Origin: Phycicoccus sp. CSK15P-2
Lineage (GTDB): Bacteria > Actinomycetota > Actinomycetes > Actinomycetales > Dermatophilaceae
Direction of reading: 5' to 3'
Assembly (NCBI RefSeq): GCF_016888005.1
Contig: NZ_JAFDVE010000012.1
Location: 1 to 64,000 of the forward strand
DNA: 64,000 nt
Each line of letters starts with the position of its first letter. The first letter of the stretch is position 1. Of the stretch, positions 16,405-26,700 are shown in pieces. The notes beneath the pieces are model-generated. The model searched no databases and was not told where the DNA came from. It saw nothing but the letters and a program-made list of their open reading frames with translations. The translations under genes were made by a program, and so were the position numbers.

Positions 16405-17796
16405 TCAGAGGTTGATCATGTGGCCGGCGATGCCCTCGACGGCCTCCTTGACGGCCTCGGAGAGCGTCGGGTGCGCGAAGACGTTGCGCGCGACCTCGTC
16501 CGCGGTGAGGTCCCACTTCTGCGCGAGGGTGAGGACCGGCAGGAGCTCGGTGACGTCCGGGCCGATCATGTGAGCGCCGAGGATCTCGTGGTGCTCCGCG
16601 TCCGCGACGACCTTGACGAAGCCGACGCCGTCGCCGAGCCCCATCGCCTTGCCGTTGGCGCTGAACGGGAACTTGGCGGTCCTGACCTCGTAGCCCTTCT
16701 CCTTGGCCTGGGCCTCGGAGTAGCCGAAGGAGCCGATCTGCGGGTGGCAGTAGGTGGCCCGCGGGACGAAGTCGTACTCGACGGGCATCGTCTCGGCGCC
16801 GGAGAGGTGCTCGGCGGCGACGACACCCTGGGCCTCGGCCACGTGGGCGAGCATGAGCTTGGCCGTGCAGTCGCCGATGGCGTAGACGTTGTCGACGTTG
16901 GTCTTGCAGTACTCGTCGATCGCGATGGCGCCCCGCTCGGTGAGCTCGACCCCGGCGGCCTCGAGGCCGAAGCCCTCGGTCCGCGGGGCGAAGCCGATGG
17001 CCGAGAGCAGCTTGTCGGCCTCGAGGACCTCCTCGCTGCCGTCCTTGGACACGGTGACCTTCACGCCGGACCCGGTGTCCTCGACGGACTCGACCTTGGT
17101 GCCGAGCAGGACCTTCACGCCGAGCTTCTTGTAGTGCTTGAGAAGCTCCTTGGAGATCTCCTCGTCCTCGGTGGGGACCATCCGGTCGAGGAACTCGACG
17201 ATGGTGACGTCGACGCCGAAGTTCTTCATGACGTAGGCGAACTCGACGCCGATGGCGCCGGACCCGGCGATGACGATGGAGCCCGGGAGGTTCTCGTCGA
17301 GGATCTGCTCCTCGTAGGTGACGACGTTCTCCGACACCTCCACACCGGGGAGCATCCGGGTGACCGCGCCGGTGGCGAGGATGAGGTGGTCGAAGGTGAT
17401 GCTGCGCTTCTCGCCCTCGTTCAGCTCGACGTCCATCGAGGTGGCGGACGTGAGAGTGCCCCAGCCGTCGATCTCCTCGATCGTGTTCTTCTTCATGAGG
17501 AAGTGGACGCCCTTGACGATGCCGGCCGACACCTTGCGGGAGCGGGCGTGCGTGGCGCCGTACTTCATCGACACCTCGCCCTCGATGCCGAAGAGCTCCT
17601 TGTCGTGCTCGAGCGTGTGGGCGAGCTCGGCGTTCTTGATCAGCGCCTTGGAGGGGATGCAGCCGACGTTGAGACACACCCCGCCCCAGTACTTCTTCTC
17701 GACGACGGCGACCTTCTTGCCGAGCTGCGCGGCGCGGATCGCCGCGACGTACCCACCAGGACCAGCACCGAGCACCACGACGTCGAAGTCAGCCAT
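16405..17796 (-). CDS. lpdA: Dihydrolipoyl dehydrogenase (E3)
   Basis: The protein has 463 residues. The N-terminal FAD motif [21 protein letters not shown] is followed by the redox disulfide [15 protein letters not shown]. The NAD site is [19 protein letters not shown], the second FAD contact YAIGDCT, and the C-terminal catalytic His-Glu pair [15 protein letters not shown]. It reoxidises lipoyl groups of pyruvate and 2-oxoglutarate dehydrogenase complexes and the glycine cleavage system. The ATG is 6 nt after TAGGCT, so it probably has its own leaderless transcript. Confidence 0.96.
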   Translation of the reverse strand: MADFDVVVLGAGPGGYVAAIRAAQLGKKVAVVEKKYWGGVCLNVGCIPSKALIKNAELAHTLEHDKELFGIEGEVSMKYGATHARSRKVSAGIVKGVHFLMKKNTIEEIDGWGTLTSATSMDVELNEGEKRSITFDHLILATGAVTRMLPGVEVSENVVTYEEQILDENLPGSIVIAGSGAIGVEFAYVMKNFGVDVTIVEFLDRMVPTEDEEISKELLKHYKKLGVKVLLGTKVESVEDTGSGVKVTVSKDGSEEVLEADKLLSAIGFAPRTEGFGLEAAGVELTERGAIAIDEYCKTNVDNVYAIGDCTAKLMLAHVAEAQGVVAAEHLSGAETMPVEYDFVPRATYCHPQIGSFGYSEAQAKEKGYEVRTAKFPFSANGKAMGLGDGVGFVKVVADAEHHEILGAHMIGPDVTELLPVLTLAQKWDLTADEVARNVFAHPTLSEAVKEAVEGIAGHMINL

Positions 17797-17802
17797 GTCG
17801 TC

Positions 17803-17808
17803 AGCCTA
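17803..17808 (-). promoter_or_regulatory. -10 box, leaderless start of lpdA
   Basis: TAGGCT on the minus strand ends 6 nt before the lpdA ATG at 17796. Confidence 0.55.
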
Positions 17809-17833
17809 TCGGGGGCTGCGGGGGCCTCCCGAT
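17808..17833 (-). terminator. Hairpin after ndk
   Basis: ATCGGG (17808-17813) pairs with CCCGAT (17828-17833), and inner GGC and GCC extend the stem after one mismatch. It lies between the ndk stop and the lpdA -10 box. There is no T-run. Confidence 0.4.
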
Positions 17834-17850
17834 CGGGGCGTGGCTCCGAC

Positions 17851-18273
17851 TCAGAGCTCGGGGAACCAGATGCCGATCTCGCGCTCGGCGGACTCCGGGG
17901 AGTCCGAGCCGTGGACGATGTTCTTCTGCACCTTCTCGCCCCAGTCGCGGCCGAGGTCGCCCCGGATGGAGCCCGGGGCCGCGGCCGTGGGGTCAGTGGC
18001 GCCGGCGAGGGCGCGGAAACCCTCGATGCAGCGGTCACCCTCGATGACGGCCGCGCACACCGGGCCGGAGGACATGAACTCGACGAGCGGCTCGAAGAAC
18101 GGCTTGCCCTCGTGCTCGGCGTAGTGCCGGTGCAGCATGTCGGTGTCGGCGGAGACGACCTCGAGGGCGGCGAGCCGGTAGCCCTTGGCCTCGATCCGGC
18201 GGAGCACCTCACCGGTGAGGCCGCGGGCGTAGCCGTCGGGCTTGACGAGGACGAGGGAGCGTTCGATGGTCAC
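17851..18273 (-). CDS. ndk: Nucleoside diphosphate kinase
   Basis: The protein has 140 residues, normal length. The start is MTIERSLVLVKPDGYARGLTG and the active-site His lies in KNIVHGSDSPESAEREIG. It transfers the terminal phosphate between nucleoside tri- and diphosphates through a phosphohistidine. The GTG start is 6 nt after TAGGCT, which supports this start and a leaderless message. It follows the DUF4233 gene by only 9 nt, a common actinobacterial order, yet it has its own promoter. Confidence 0.97.
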   Translation of the reverse strand: MTIERSLVLVKPDGYARGLTGEVLRRIEAKGYRLAALEVVSADTDMLHRHYAEHEGKPFFEPLVEFMSSGPVCAAVIEGDRCIEGFRALAGATDPTAAAPGSIRGDLGRDWGEKVQKNIVHGSDSPESAEREIGIWFPEL

Positions 18274-18279
18274 GCAGCC

Positions 18280-18285
18280 AGCCTA
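18280..18285 (-). promoter_or_regulatory. -10 box, leaderless start of ndk
   Basis: TAGGCT on the minus strand ends 6 nt before the ndk GTG at 18273. It overlaps the last codons of the DUF4233 gene. Confidence 0.5.
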
Positions 18286-18699
18286 GTCGGCCCCCGCCGA
18301 ACCCCCGGCAGCGGCGGCCTCGGCCTCCCGGCGGGCCAGCGTGGCGTCCGCCTTCCGCCCTTGGACGATGAGCAGCACCCACAGCGCGGTGAAGACGACG
18401 CCGACCCCGACCATCGCCGGCACGAGCCAGGCGCTCACCCAGGTGAGCACCTGGACGAGCCACCCCAGGGTGATGCCGACGGGCGAGCGCATCAGCCCAC
18501 CGGCCACGAGCGAGAACGCCGCCAGACCCATCCCGACCCAGAACAGCCGCGAGCCGTCGCCCGACCGGTCGTCGGCGATGGCCAGCCCCCGCGCGACGAG
18601 GGCGAAGAACGACAGCAGGACGGCCTGGCCGACGAGCGCGACCGCGAGCAGCCGGAAGGTGAGCTTCCCCTGGCGCCCGTAGAGGGGCAGACCCCTCAC
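18283..18699 (-). CDS. DUF4233-type membrane protein
   Basis: The protein has 138 residues with four hydrophobic segments: FRLLAVALVGQAVLLSFFALVARG, RLFWVGMGLAAFSLVAGGL, SPVGITLGWLVQVLTWVSA and WLVPAMVGVGVVFTALWVLLIVQG. An Ala/Arg-rich cytoplasmic tail follows. Actinobacteria usually carry this family between folC and ndk. Here two extra genes separate it from folC. Its start overlaps the preceding gene by 4 nt. Function unknown. Confidence 0.85.
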   Translation of the reverse strand: MRGLPLYGRQGKLTFRLLAVALVGQAVLLSFFALVARGLAIADDRSGDGSRLFWVGMGLAAFSLVAGGLMRSPVGITLGWLVQVLTWVSAWLVPAMVGVGVVFTALWVLLIVQGRKADATLARREAEAAAAGGSAGAD

Positions 18700-18983
18700 G
18701 CGGTGGTCCCGCCGTGCTTCCAGCGGTAGGTCTCGACGGCCGTCTTGGACTCCTTGAGGCCGGCACCGGTGGCCTCGCGGTAGAGCTTGATCGCCGGGAT
18801 GAGACGGTCCTGTGCGAGCTCGACGTCGATGGCCTGCCGCGCGTGCTCGGGCAGCTCGTCGACGGGCATGAACGTGACGTGCGAGGACAGGCCGGGCATC
18901 CCGTTCGCCCGGACGGCACGGACGACGTACCAGACGGCCACGACCACGGCGATGATGAGGACGAGCTTCACGAGCGGGCTCAT
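18696..18983 (-). CDS. Small membrane-anchored protein with L7/L12-C-terminal-like domain
   Basis: The protein has 95 residues from the ATG at 18983, which sits 7 nt after TAGGCT; an upstream in-frame start would ignore that promoter. MSPLVKLVLIIAVVVAVWYVVRAV is a single membrane helix. The soluble part, QAIDVELAQDRLIPAIKLYR followed by EATGAGLKESKTAVE, resembles the ribosomal L7/L12 C-terminal fold (helix, then G-GL-ESK--VE). In L7/L12 this face binds translation factors; here a role in protein contacts is only a guess. It is coupled to the DUF4233 gene by ATGA overlap. Confidence 0.75.
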   Translation of the reverse strand: MSPLVKLVLIIAVVVAVWYVVRAVRANGMPGLSSHVTFMPVDELPEHARQAIDVELAQDRLIPAIKLYREATGAGLKESKTAVETYRWKHGGTTA

Positions 18984-18990
18984 GCCGCCC

Positions 18991-18996
18991 AGCCTA
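18991..18996 (-). promoter_or_regulatory. -10 box, leaderless start of the L7/L12-like gene
   Basis: TAGGCT on the minus strand ends 7 nt before the ATG at 18983. Confidence 0.55.
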
Positions 18997-19184
18997 CGGG
19001 CGCCATCTGCGGTCACATCGACGCGGCCATCGGTACCGCTCCCGGCTGCAGTCCGTGGCACACATCCTCGGACGGGCCCATGACTCGCACTCGGCTGCGT
19101 GCACGACCTCGGGCTCCGCCGCTGCCGCTAGAGTCCGGCGGGGGGCCGCGACCACTGCGCTCCCGACCACCGAGGGAGGACACG

Positions 19185-19544
19185 ATGAGAACCAAGACAC
19201 GTACCGTGCTGGCGGCCGCTGGGGCCGTGGCGCTCCTGACCGTGCCGACACAGGCTCAGGCCGCCGACTACACCATGTGGTCGAAGAGCGGGAAGTCGTA
19301 CATCTGGCACGACGACAGTGCCAACGCCATCAAGGTGTGCGACCTGGCGACCGGCGACGGCATCGGAGCGCATGCCATCGTGATCGGCAACAAGCCACAG
19401 CGCGAGCGCATCGTCTACAACGGGTGCGAGACCATCGGCAACATCGCGGACGGCTGGTGGCAGGACGTCACGATCTGCGACTGGGTGCACGAGTACGGCC
19501 AACGGGTCAACAAGAACTGCCAGCACACCCAGTTCAGGGCCTGA
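19185..19544 (+). CDS. Small secreted four-cysteine protein
   Basis: The protein has 119 residues. GGGAGGA precedes the ATG. The Sec signal MRTKTRTVLAAAGAVALLTV ends with PTQAQA, cleavage expected before ADYTMW. The mature domain of about 90 residues has four Cys (KVCDLATG, NGCETIG, TICDWV, KNCQHT), which could make two disulfides, and is rich in Trp and Asp. No family is recognised. It lies on the plus strand between the folC and DUF4233 genes, interrupting a block that is usually continuous. An extracellular inhibitor, toxin or binding protein are all possible. Confidence 0.75.
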   Translation: MRTKTRTVLAAAGAVALLTVPTQAQAADYTMWSKSGKSYIWHDDSANAIKVCDLATGDGIGAHAIVIGNKPQRERIVYNGCETIGNIADGWWQDVTICDWVHEYGQRVNKNCQHTQFRA

Positions 19545-19554
19545 CCGATGCTCC

Positions 19555-19591
19555 GGTGTCCGCCCAGGGGCGGGTCTCCTGGGCGGACACC
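19555..19591. terminator. Bidirectional terminator-like hairpin between the secreted protein gene and folC
   Basis: GGTGTCCGCCCAGG (19555-19568) and CCTGGGCGGACACC (19578-19591) form a perfect 14-bp stem with a 9-nt loop. It lies between converging stop codons. There is no T-run on either side, as is common in actinomycetes. Confidence 0.75.
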
Positions 19592-19610
19592 GCGGCCAAG
19601 GCCATGGAGG

Positions 19611-21059
19611 TCAGACGGTGGTCTCGCCGAGGAGCATCCGGACGTCGGCGGCGGTGACCACCGAGCCGGTGGCCAGCACTCCCCCCGCGACGCCGCCCTC
19701 GTCCGCGAGCCCGGCGGCGCGGTCGAGGGCGTCCGGCAGGTCATCGACGACCGTGACCCGGTGCTCGCCGAAGATGTCCCCGGCGATCTCGCCGAGCTCC
19801 GCAGGCCGCATCGAGCGCGGTGAGCTGTTGCGGGTGACGACGACCTCGTCGAGCGCCGGCTCGAGCGCCTCGAGCATCTCGGTGACGTCCTTGTCGCGCA
19901 TCGCCGCGACGACGCCGACGAGCTTGACGAAGGTGAACGAGTCGGTGAGCGCCTCGCGCAGCGCCCGGATGCCCGCGGGGTTGTGCGCGGCGTCGACGAG
20001 CACGGTGGGGCTGCGGCGGACGATCTCGAGCCGCCCCGGGGACGTGACGGCGGCCAGGCCCGCCTTGAGGACGTCGAGGTCGAGGGGCTGCTCGGCCCCA
20101 CCGACGAACGCCTCGACGGCGGCGACCGCCATCGCCGCGTTCTGCGCCTGGTGCGCGCCGTGGAGCGGCAGGTAGAGGTCCGGGTAGTCGGCGGCCAGGC
20201 CCCTGAGGGACAGCTGCTGCCCTCCGACGGCGACATCCCGCGCGGTGACGCCGAAGTCGGCGCTCTCGAACACGATCCGAGCGCCGACCTCGGTGGCGCG
20301 GTCGAGGAGCACCTCGGCGGCGTCGCGGTCGGGCTGCACGCCGGAGACCGCGATGGCGTCCGGCTTGATGATCCCCGCCTTCTCCTCGGCGATCTCGACG
20401 GGAGTGTCCCCGAGGAAGTGCCGGTGGTCGACGTCGATCGGGGTGACCACCGAGACCGGGGCGTCGACGACGTTCGTGGCGTCCCACGACCCACCCATCC
20501 CGACCTCGACGACCGCGACGTCCACCGGCAGGTCGGCGAACGCGGCGTACGCGACCGCGACGAGCACCTCGAAGTACGTCATCAGTGGGCCGCCCTCGGC
20601 GACCGAGCGGGCGTCGACGATCTCGACGAACGGGATGACGTCGTCGTACGCGGCGAGGAAGCGTTCGGGCTCGACGGGCCGGCCACCGACGGCGATGCGC
20701 TCGAGCATCGAGTGCAGGTGCGGGCTGGTGAACCGGCCGACCTTGAGGCCCATCTCACCGAGGACGGACTCGATGATCCGGGCCGTGCTCGTCTTGCCGT
20801 TGGTCCCGGTGACATGGATGACGGGGAAGGTGCGCTGCGGGTCACCGAGCAGCTCCATGACCGCCGCGATGCGGTCGATGGACGGCTGCAGGTCGTGCTC
20901 GGGCGCGCGGGAGAGGATCGACTCCTCGACCTCTCGCAGCCGCTTGCGGACCTCGAGGGCCTGCGCGGCCTCGCGCTGGGCGGCGTCGGGTGCAGGGCTC
21001 ACCCACTCATCCTCCCGCACCCCGGCCGCGGGTGCGGAACCGGTCGACCCGGCGACCAT
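19611..21059 (-). CDS. folC: Folylpolyglutamate synthase / dihydrofolate synthase
   Basis: The protein has 482 residues. The P-loop is VTGTNGKTSTARIIESVL, the omega-loop region RFTSPHLHSMLERI, the ATP/Mg site VEVGMGGSWDATNV and VVTPIDVDHRHFLGDT, and the C-domain VDAAHNPAGIRAL. It adds glutamate to dihydropteroate and to reduced folates. The first 30 residues are poorly conserved and the true start may be the internal GTG that begins VSPAPDAAQ. It ends next to the 14-bp hairpin and is convergent with the secreted-protein gene. Confidence 0.94.
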   Translation of the reverse strand: MVAGSTGSAPAAGVREDEWVSPAPDAAQREAAQALEVRKRLREVEESILSRAPEHDLQPSIDRIAAVMELLGDPQRTFPVIHVTGTNGKTSTARIIESVLGEMGLKVGRFTSPHLHSMLERIAVGGRPVEPERFLAAYDDVIPFVEIVDARSVAEGGPLMTYFEVLVAVAYAAFADLPVDVAVVEVGMGGSWDATNVVDAPVSVVTPIDVDHRHFLGDTPVEIAEEKAGIIKPDAIAVSGVQPDRDAAEVLLDRATEVGARIVFESADFGVTARDVAVGGQQLSLRGLAADYPDLYLPLHGAHQAQNAAMAVAAVEAFVGGAEQPLDLDVLKAGLAAVTSPGRLEIVRRSPTVLVDAAHNPAGIRALREALTDSFTFVKLVGVVAAMRDKDVTEMLEALEPALDEVVVTRNSSPRSMRPAELGEIAGDIFGEHRVTVVDDLPDALDRAAGLADEGGVAGGVLATGSVVTAADVRMLLGETTV

Positions 21060-21133
21060 CTCCGCACTCGACGGAGTCGGCCGCGCCTCGACGAGCGTCG
21101 TGGCTAGTCTCGTGCCCGACGGAGGGAGGCCGT

Positions 21134-21391
21134 ATGACCGTCTACCTGGCCTGGACCGGGGCGCCGCTGCCCGGGCACCTGCCCGGCCCGTGGGAGGAGG
21201 TCCGTGTCCTCACCGACGATCTGGCCCTCGTGGCCAGCGAGGACACCCTCTCGCGCGTCTACCACGAGCTGAAGTGGTCGCTGCCCGACGGCACGGCGCT
21301 GCTCGTCAGCCCGGTCGACCGGCTGCCGAAGCTCAAGGGCATGCCCGCGGGCACGCAGTCCTGGCTGCACGCTCGCGTCCCACCACGGTGA
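21134..21391 (+). CDS. Hypothetical protein, 85 residues
   Basis: The ATG at 21134 has GGAGGGAGG directly upstream, and a TAGTCT -10 box lies about 30 nt before it. The protein is soluble: MTVYLAWTGAPLPGHLPGPW, then EEVRVLTDDLALVASEDTLS and RVYHELKWSLPDGTALLVSP. The codon-position pattern and ribosome site support a real gene. I do not recognise a family. It is divergent from folC and convergent with the carboxypeptidase gene. Confidence 0.65.
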   Translation: MTVYLAWTGAPLPGHLPGPWEEVRVLTDDLALVASEDTLSRVYHELKWSLPDGTALLVSPVDRLPKLKGMPAGTQSWLHARVPPR

Positions 21392-21529
21392 GGACGTCGC
21401 TCATCGTCAGACCCGCACCACCGCTCGTCGAAGAAGTGACACCCGCCGGTTCCTCACCCGACGAGGGGACGCGATCAGGACCAGCGCGTTCATCCTCCGG
21501 CAGCCTGACGGTCGTTGACCGAGCGGGCG

Positions 21530-23605
21530 TCAGTCCTTGGGCTTGCGGCACACGGTGCCGACCCAGACCTGCTGGCCGCGGTCGACGACGACCTGCCGCT
21601 CGGCCAGCACCTTGCCGCTGCGGTTCGTGCAGGTGAGTGTCCAGGCCTCCTTGACGCCGGTGTACGCGGCCGGCGTCGGCGAGAGGAACTCGACCTCGCC
21701 CGTCCAGTCGCTGCTCGCCCCGCCCGCGTAGTTCTCGACGCGCACGGTGTACCTGCCGGGCACGGGGTCGACGAGCAGCGCGACCTCGGGGTCGTCCAGG
21801 CTGGCCGCGGACGCGACCTGCCGGCCGTCCTCGTCGTAGACGTAGACGTCCCAGTCGACGTCGGCGTCCGGCCAGGACACCCGCACCTCGGCCGTCGCGT
21901 TGTCGTACCGCGGCAACCCCTCGACGGTGAAGGTGCTCTCCTCGGCCTCGCCCTCCTCCGGGATGCCGGCGGGGTTGGCCAGCTCCGCGCTGGGCTGCGG
22001 CGGGGCGAGCGGGTCACGGCCGTAGCGGCCGGCCACCTCGGGGCGGGTGGACGGGTTGACGTCCCACGTGAAGCGACCGTCCGGACGCAGCGTGCTGCTG
22101 AGGTCGTTCTGGTAGGCGACGGGGTCCCCCTCCGTGCCGTCCGAGGCGATCACCGGCGAGGTGAACGCCTGGAAGGTCTTGCTCACCGTGAGAACCGTGC
22201 CCTTGGGCGCGGTGCCGACCAGCGTCGAGTGCAGCGAGCGGTCCCGGGTCGCCTGGGCCATCCGGTAGAAGGACTCCCGGTTCCCGCCCTTGCCGGCTCC
22301 GGCCGCGGGCTGCAGGCCGAGGTACTCGGCGACGACGCCGGTCTCGTACGGCGGGTGGAACTCGTCCGGGCCGATCTCGAAGGTGAAGCCGAGCCCGCCG
22401 GTCTGCCAGTAGCTCCAGTCCTCGACCGAGCCGGAGGTGTCGTACAGCTGGAACGCAGCCTGGTTCGTGTAGCCGTTCGGCTCGGCGAGGTCGGCACCGA
22501 GCGCCCTGTACACCGGCTCGTCGGGGGCCCACCCGGTCGAGGCGATCGACGGCGGCCGCAGGACGAGGTTGCTGTAGGTGTGGTTGGTCACGAGGTTCGT
22601 CACCTGGCGCGACGAGATGAGCCGCTTGATGTTGCCGACCTCGGGGGTGTCCCCGGGGCCGTCACCGCGGAAGGTGTCGCTGCTCCAGTTCGTGCTCGCG
22701 CCGGGGCCACCCCAGAAGCCCGGGTAGTTGCGGTTGAGGTCGGTACCCCGCAGCCGCCCGGCCGGGTTGTCCTCACACGTGCCGGTCAGGTACGCCGCCG
22801 GGGTCGACCCGGAGACCGAGCAGTTCTTCCGCTTCATCTCGTAGTCGAACAGCGAGAAGTCGCCGAGCGGCGCCGCCGACCGGCTGATGTCGAAGCCGTC
22901 CGGGTTCACCACGGGCACGATGATCGTCCGCACGTCCCGCAGGATCTCCCGGGCGCGGCCGTCCCTGCGCCGGTTCTCCAGCAGGTCGTACGCGAACTCC
23001 ATGCTGTGCTCCACCGACGGCCACTCGCGCGCGTGGTGCGCCCCCATGAGGAGGAAGGCCGGCTTGCCGTCGTCGACGGACCGGGCGCCCCGGGTGATCT
23101 CGATGCCGCGCACCGGCCGCCCTTCGACCGTGCGGTTGGGCAGCGTGAAGAGGCGCACGAGCGAGGGGTACCTACGGGCGAGGGCGGCGAGCTCGTCGTT
23201 CACCTCGTCGAGCGTCCGGTAGGACGTCCGGCCGCTCGGGAGCCCGGACTTCTTCGTCGCCGCGGCGTAGCGGCGGTCGGCGGCGGCGTTCTCGCGCGCG
23301 GTCTTCGCGAGGTCGGCGTCGACGACACGCCACCGGTAGCCGGCCTCCCGCAACCGGCGGGCGTCGGCCTCGCCGTGCAGGATGACGTCGATGCCGGTCG
23401 CGTCGGCGTGCTCGGTGGTGTCGAGCCCGAGTTCGCTGACGTCGGTACGCTCGGCCGCGGTCGGCGCCAGGACGTGGACGAGCCGCGGCGTGTCGTCCGG
23501 CGGGCTGGGCGCCGCGAGGGAGACCCCCGAGACACCCACGGCGAGAACGGCGGCCGTGGCCAGCGCCATCGAGAACCTGCGGACCTTGACGGGACGTGAC
23601 GGCAT
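21530..23605 (-). CDS. Secreted M14-family zinc carboxypeptidase
   Basis: The protein has 691 residues from the ATG at 23605, which has AGGAG 7 nt upstream. The Sec signal KVRRFSMALATAAVLAVGVSG runs to SLAAP. A propeptide-like region precedes the peptidase domain starting near SYRTLDEVNDELAALARRYP. Zinc ligands are in MGAHHAREWPSVE (H and E) and NHTYSNLVLRP (third His), and the catalytic Glu is in FTFEIGPDEFHPP. The C-terminal 250 residues form beta-rich domains (AEVRVSWPDADVDWDVYVYD, PVPGRYTVRVENYAGG), like pre-peptidase C-terminal domains of secreted proteases. It is an extracellular digestive enzyme that trims C-terminal residues. Confidence 0.9.
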   Translation of the reverse strand: MPSRPVKVRRFSMALATAAVLAVGVSGVSLAAPSPPDDTPRLVHVLAPTAAERTDVSELGLDTTEHADATGIDVILHGEADARRLREAGYRWRVVDADLAKTARENAAADRRYAAATKKSGLPSGRTSYRTLDEVNDELAALARRYPSLVRLFTLPNRTVEGRPVRGIEITRGARSVDDGKPAFLLMGAHHAREWPSVEHSMEFAYDLLENRRRDGRAREILRDVRTIIVPVVNPDGFDISRSAAPLGDFSLFDYEMKRKNCSVSGSTPAAYLTGTCEDNPAGRLRGTDLNRNYPGFWGGPGASTNWSSDTFRGDGPGDTPEVGNIKRLISSRQVTNLVTNHTYSNLVLRPPSIASTGWAPDEPVYRALGADLAEPNGYTNQAAFQLYDTSGSVEDWSYWQTGGLGFTFEIGPDEFHPPYETGVVAEYLGLQPAAGAGKGGNRESFYRMAQATRDRSLHSTLVGTAPKGTVLTVSKTFQAFTSPVIASDGTEGDPVAYQNDLSSTLRPDGRFTWDVNPSTRPEVAGRYGRDPLAPPQPSAELANPAGIPEEGEAEESTFTVEGLPRYDNATAEVRVSWPDADVDWDVYVYDEDGRQVASAASLDDPEVALLVDPVPGRYTVRVENYAGGASSDWTGEVEFLSPTPAAYTGVKEAWTLTCTNRSGKVLAERQVVVDRGQQVWVGTVCRKPKD

Positions 23606-23767
23606 GGGCTGCTCCTGTCGGCCTGGACCCCTGCACCGGGCCGGATGCGGCGGCCCAGGAGGACCGTAGACCCGCCGTGCGTCGCCCGCATCCCGAGAGC
23701 GCCGTGCTCCCCCGGGCCGAGGCCCGGACGGCACTCTCGTGCGCCTCCGGGCACCCGGCCCTCGGGG

Positions 23768-26700
23768 TCAGGGGCGCTTGGTCACCCGGACGGACGCCTT
23801 TCGCCCGTCGCCGACCGTGACGACCGCGACCTGCTCGCCGTCCGGGGCGTCGAGCACCGTGACCTCGGTCGCGAGCGTCTCCCCCGCGACCAGCGTGGCG
23901 TGCTCCTCGACGGCCGCGGCGACCTCGTCGTCGCCGGTGACCTCGAGGAGGATGCGGTCGGAGACGTCGAGCCCGGCGTCCTTGCGGGCCTGCTGCACGG
24001 CGCGGACGAGGTCGCGCGCCAGGCCCTCGCGCTCCAGGTCCGGTGTGACCTCGGTGTCGAGGACGACGAACCCGCCGCCGGGCAGCATCGCCGTCGCCCG
24101 CGAGCCGGCCGCTCCGCCCTCGACGACCGTCTCGAGGGTGTACTCGCCCTCGACGAGCGCGAGCCCGCCGGAGGTGACCGTGCCGTCGTCGGACACCGAC
24201 CAGTCGCCGGACTTCGAGCCCTTGATCGCCGTCTGCACGTCGCGGCCGAGCCGCGGCCCGGCGACCCGCGCGTTGACCGTGAGCCGCTGGCTGATGCCGA
24301 AGTCGGACTCGTGCGCCACGGCGACGTCGAGCACGGTCACATCCTTGACGTTGAGCTCGTCGCGGACGATCCCGGCGAACGGCTCGAGCCCCGCGGGGTC
24401 GGCCGTGACGACGGTGAGACCGGTCAGCGGCAGCCGAACCCGCAGGCCCTCGGCCTTGCGCAGCGCGGAGCCCGTGGAGCACACGGCCCGCACCTGGTCC
24501 ATCGCGGCGACGAGCGCGTCGTCGGCGGGCAGGTCGTCGGCCGACGGCCAGTCGGCGAGGTGCACCGAGCGCCCGCCGGTGAGCCCGCGCCAGACCTCCT
24601 CGGTGACGAGCGGCAGCAGCGGCGCCGCGACCCGGGTGAGCACCTCGAGCACCGTGTAGAGGGTGTCGAAGGCCGCTTCGGCGCGCGCCGAGTCACCCGC
24701 GCCGGTGTCCCAGAACCGCTCGCGGGAGCGCCGGATGTACCAGTTCGTCAGGACGTCGACGAACCCGCGCACCGACTCGCACGCCCCGGCGACGTCGTAG
24801 ACGTCCATCTGCGCGGTGACGTTCTCGACGAGCCCGCGCGTCTTGGCCAGCAGGTAGCGGTCGAGCGGGTCGGTGGACGCCGTCGACCACCGCGCCTCGT
24901 ACCCGGCGCTGTCGTTCGCGGCGTTGGCGTAGAGGCTGAAGAAGTACCAGGACGACCACAGCGGCAGCAGCACCTGGCGGACCCCCTCGCGGATGCCCTC
25001 CTCGGTGACGACGAGGTTGCCGCCGCGCAGGATGGGGCTGGCCATGAGGAACCAGCGCATCGCGTCGGCGCCGTCGCGGTCGAAGACCTCGCGGACGTCG
25101 GGGTAGTTGCGCAGCGACTTGCTCATCTTCTGGCCGTCGTTGCCGAGGACGATGCCGTGGCTGATGCACGCCTCGAACGCCGGCCGGTCGAACAGCGCGG
25201 TCGCGAGGATGTGCAGCGTGTAGAACCAGCCGCGGGTCTGGCCGATGTACTCGACGATGAAGTCGGCCGGGAAGTGCGCGTCCTGGGTGTCGGTGCCGGC
25301 GAACCATCCCTCGTTCTCGAACGGGTAGTGCACCTGGGCGTAGGACATCGAGCCGGAGTCGAACCAGACGTCGAGGACGTCGGTGACCCGCCGCATCGTG
25401 CTCTTCCCCGTGGGGTCGTCGGGGTTGGGGCGCGTCAGCTCGTCGACGAACGGGCGGTGCAGGTCGGGGGTGCCGTCCCGGTCGCGGGGGATGTCGCCGA
25501 AGTCGCGCTCGAGCTCGGCGAACGAGCCGTACACGTCGATGCGCGGGTACGCGGGGTCGTCCGACTTCCACACCGGCACCGGGCTGCCCCAGAACCGGTT
25601 GCGGGTGATCGACCAGTCACGGGCGTTCTCGAGCCACCTGCCGAACTGCCCGTCCTTGACGTGCTCGGGCACCCAGGTGATCTCCTGGTTGAGCTCGGCC
25701 ATCCGCTCCTTGAAGGCGGTGACCTCGACGAACCACGACTCGACGCCCTTGTAGATGAGGGGCTCGCGGCAGCGCCAGCAGTGCGGGTAGCTGTGGTCGT
25801 AGGTCTCGCGGCGCAGCAGGACGGTGCCGGGGGTGACCGAGCCGGCGGGGCCATCGCCCCGGGTCGCGGCCTTGAGGTGGTCGATGACGAACGCGTTGGC
25901 GTCGAAGACCTGCATCCCCTCGTAGTCGGTGACCGGCGCGGTGAACCTGCCGTCCTTGCCGACGGGCATGACGGCGACGATGCCTTCGCGGTCGGTGACC
26001 TGCTTGTCGACCTCGCCGAAGGCGCCGGCGGTGTGGACGACGCCCGTACCGTCGGTGGTCGTCACGGCGTCGTCGGCGGCGACGATGCGGAACGCGTTCT
26101 CGTGGCCGGAGTAGTACGAGAACGGCGGGGTGTACGAGCGGCCCACGAGGTCGGCGCCGCGGTAGCGCCCGAGCACGGTGAACTCGCCCTCGGCGTCGGC
26201 CAGCTCGCGGGCGTGCGCGGCGAGGCGGGCCTCGGCGAGGACGTAGCGGGCGGTGTGTTCCGTGCCGGGCACCGGCGCCTGCACGACGACGTACTCGATG
26301 TCCGAGCCGACCATCGCCGCGAGGTTGCTCGGCAGCGTCCACGGCGTCGTCGTCCAGACGAGCAGGTGCGCGCCGTCGAGCACCGGGTCGGTGCCGGTGT
26401 CGTCGAGCAGGTAGCCGACCGTGACGGAGGGGTCCTGCCGCATCCGGTAGGTCTCCTCGTCCATCCGCAGCTCGTGGTTGGACAGCGGGGTCTCGTCGTT
26501 CCAGCAGTAGGGCAGGACGCGGAAGTCCTCGTAGACCCATCCCTTGTCGTGGAGGGACTTGAACGCCCAGATGACCGACTCCATGTAGTCGGGGTTCATC
26601 GTGCGGTAGTCGTGGTCGAAATCGACCCAGCGGGCCTGGCGGGTGACGTAGTCGCGCCACTCCCCCGTGTACTTCATGACCGACTCGCGGCAGGCGGCGT

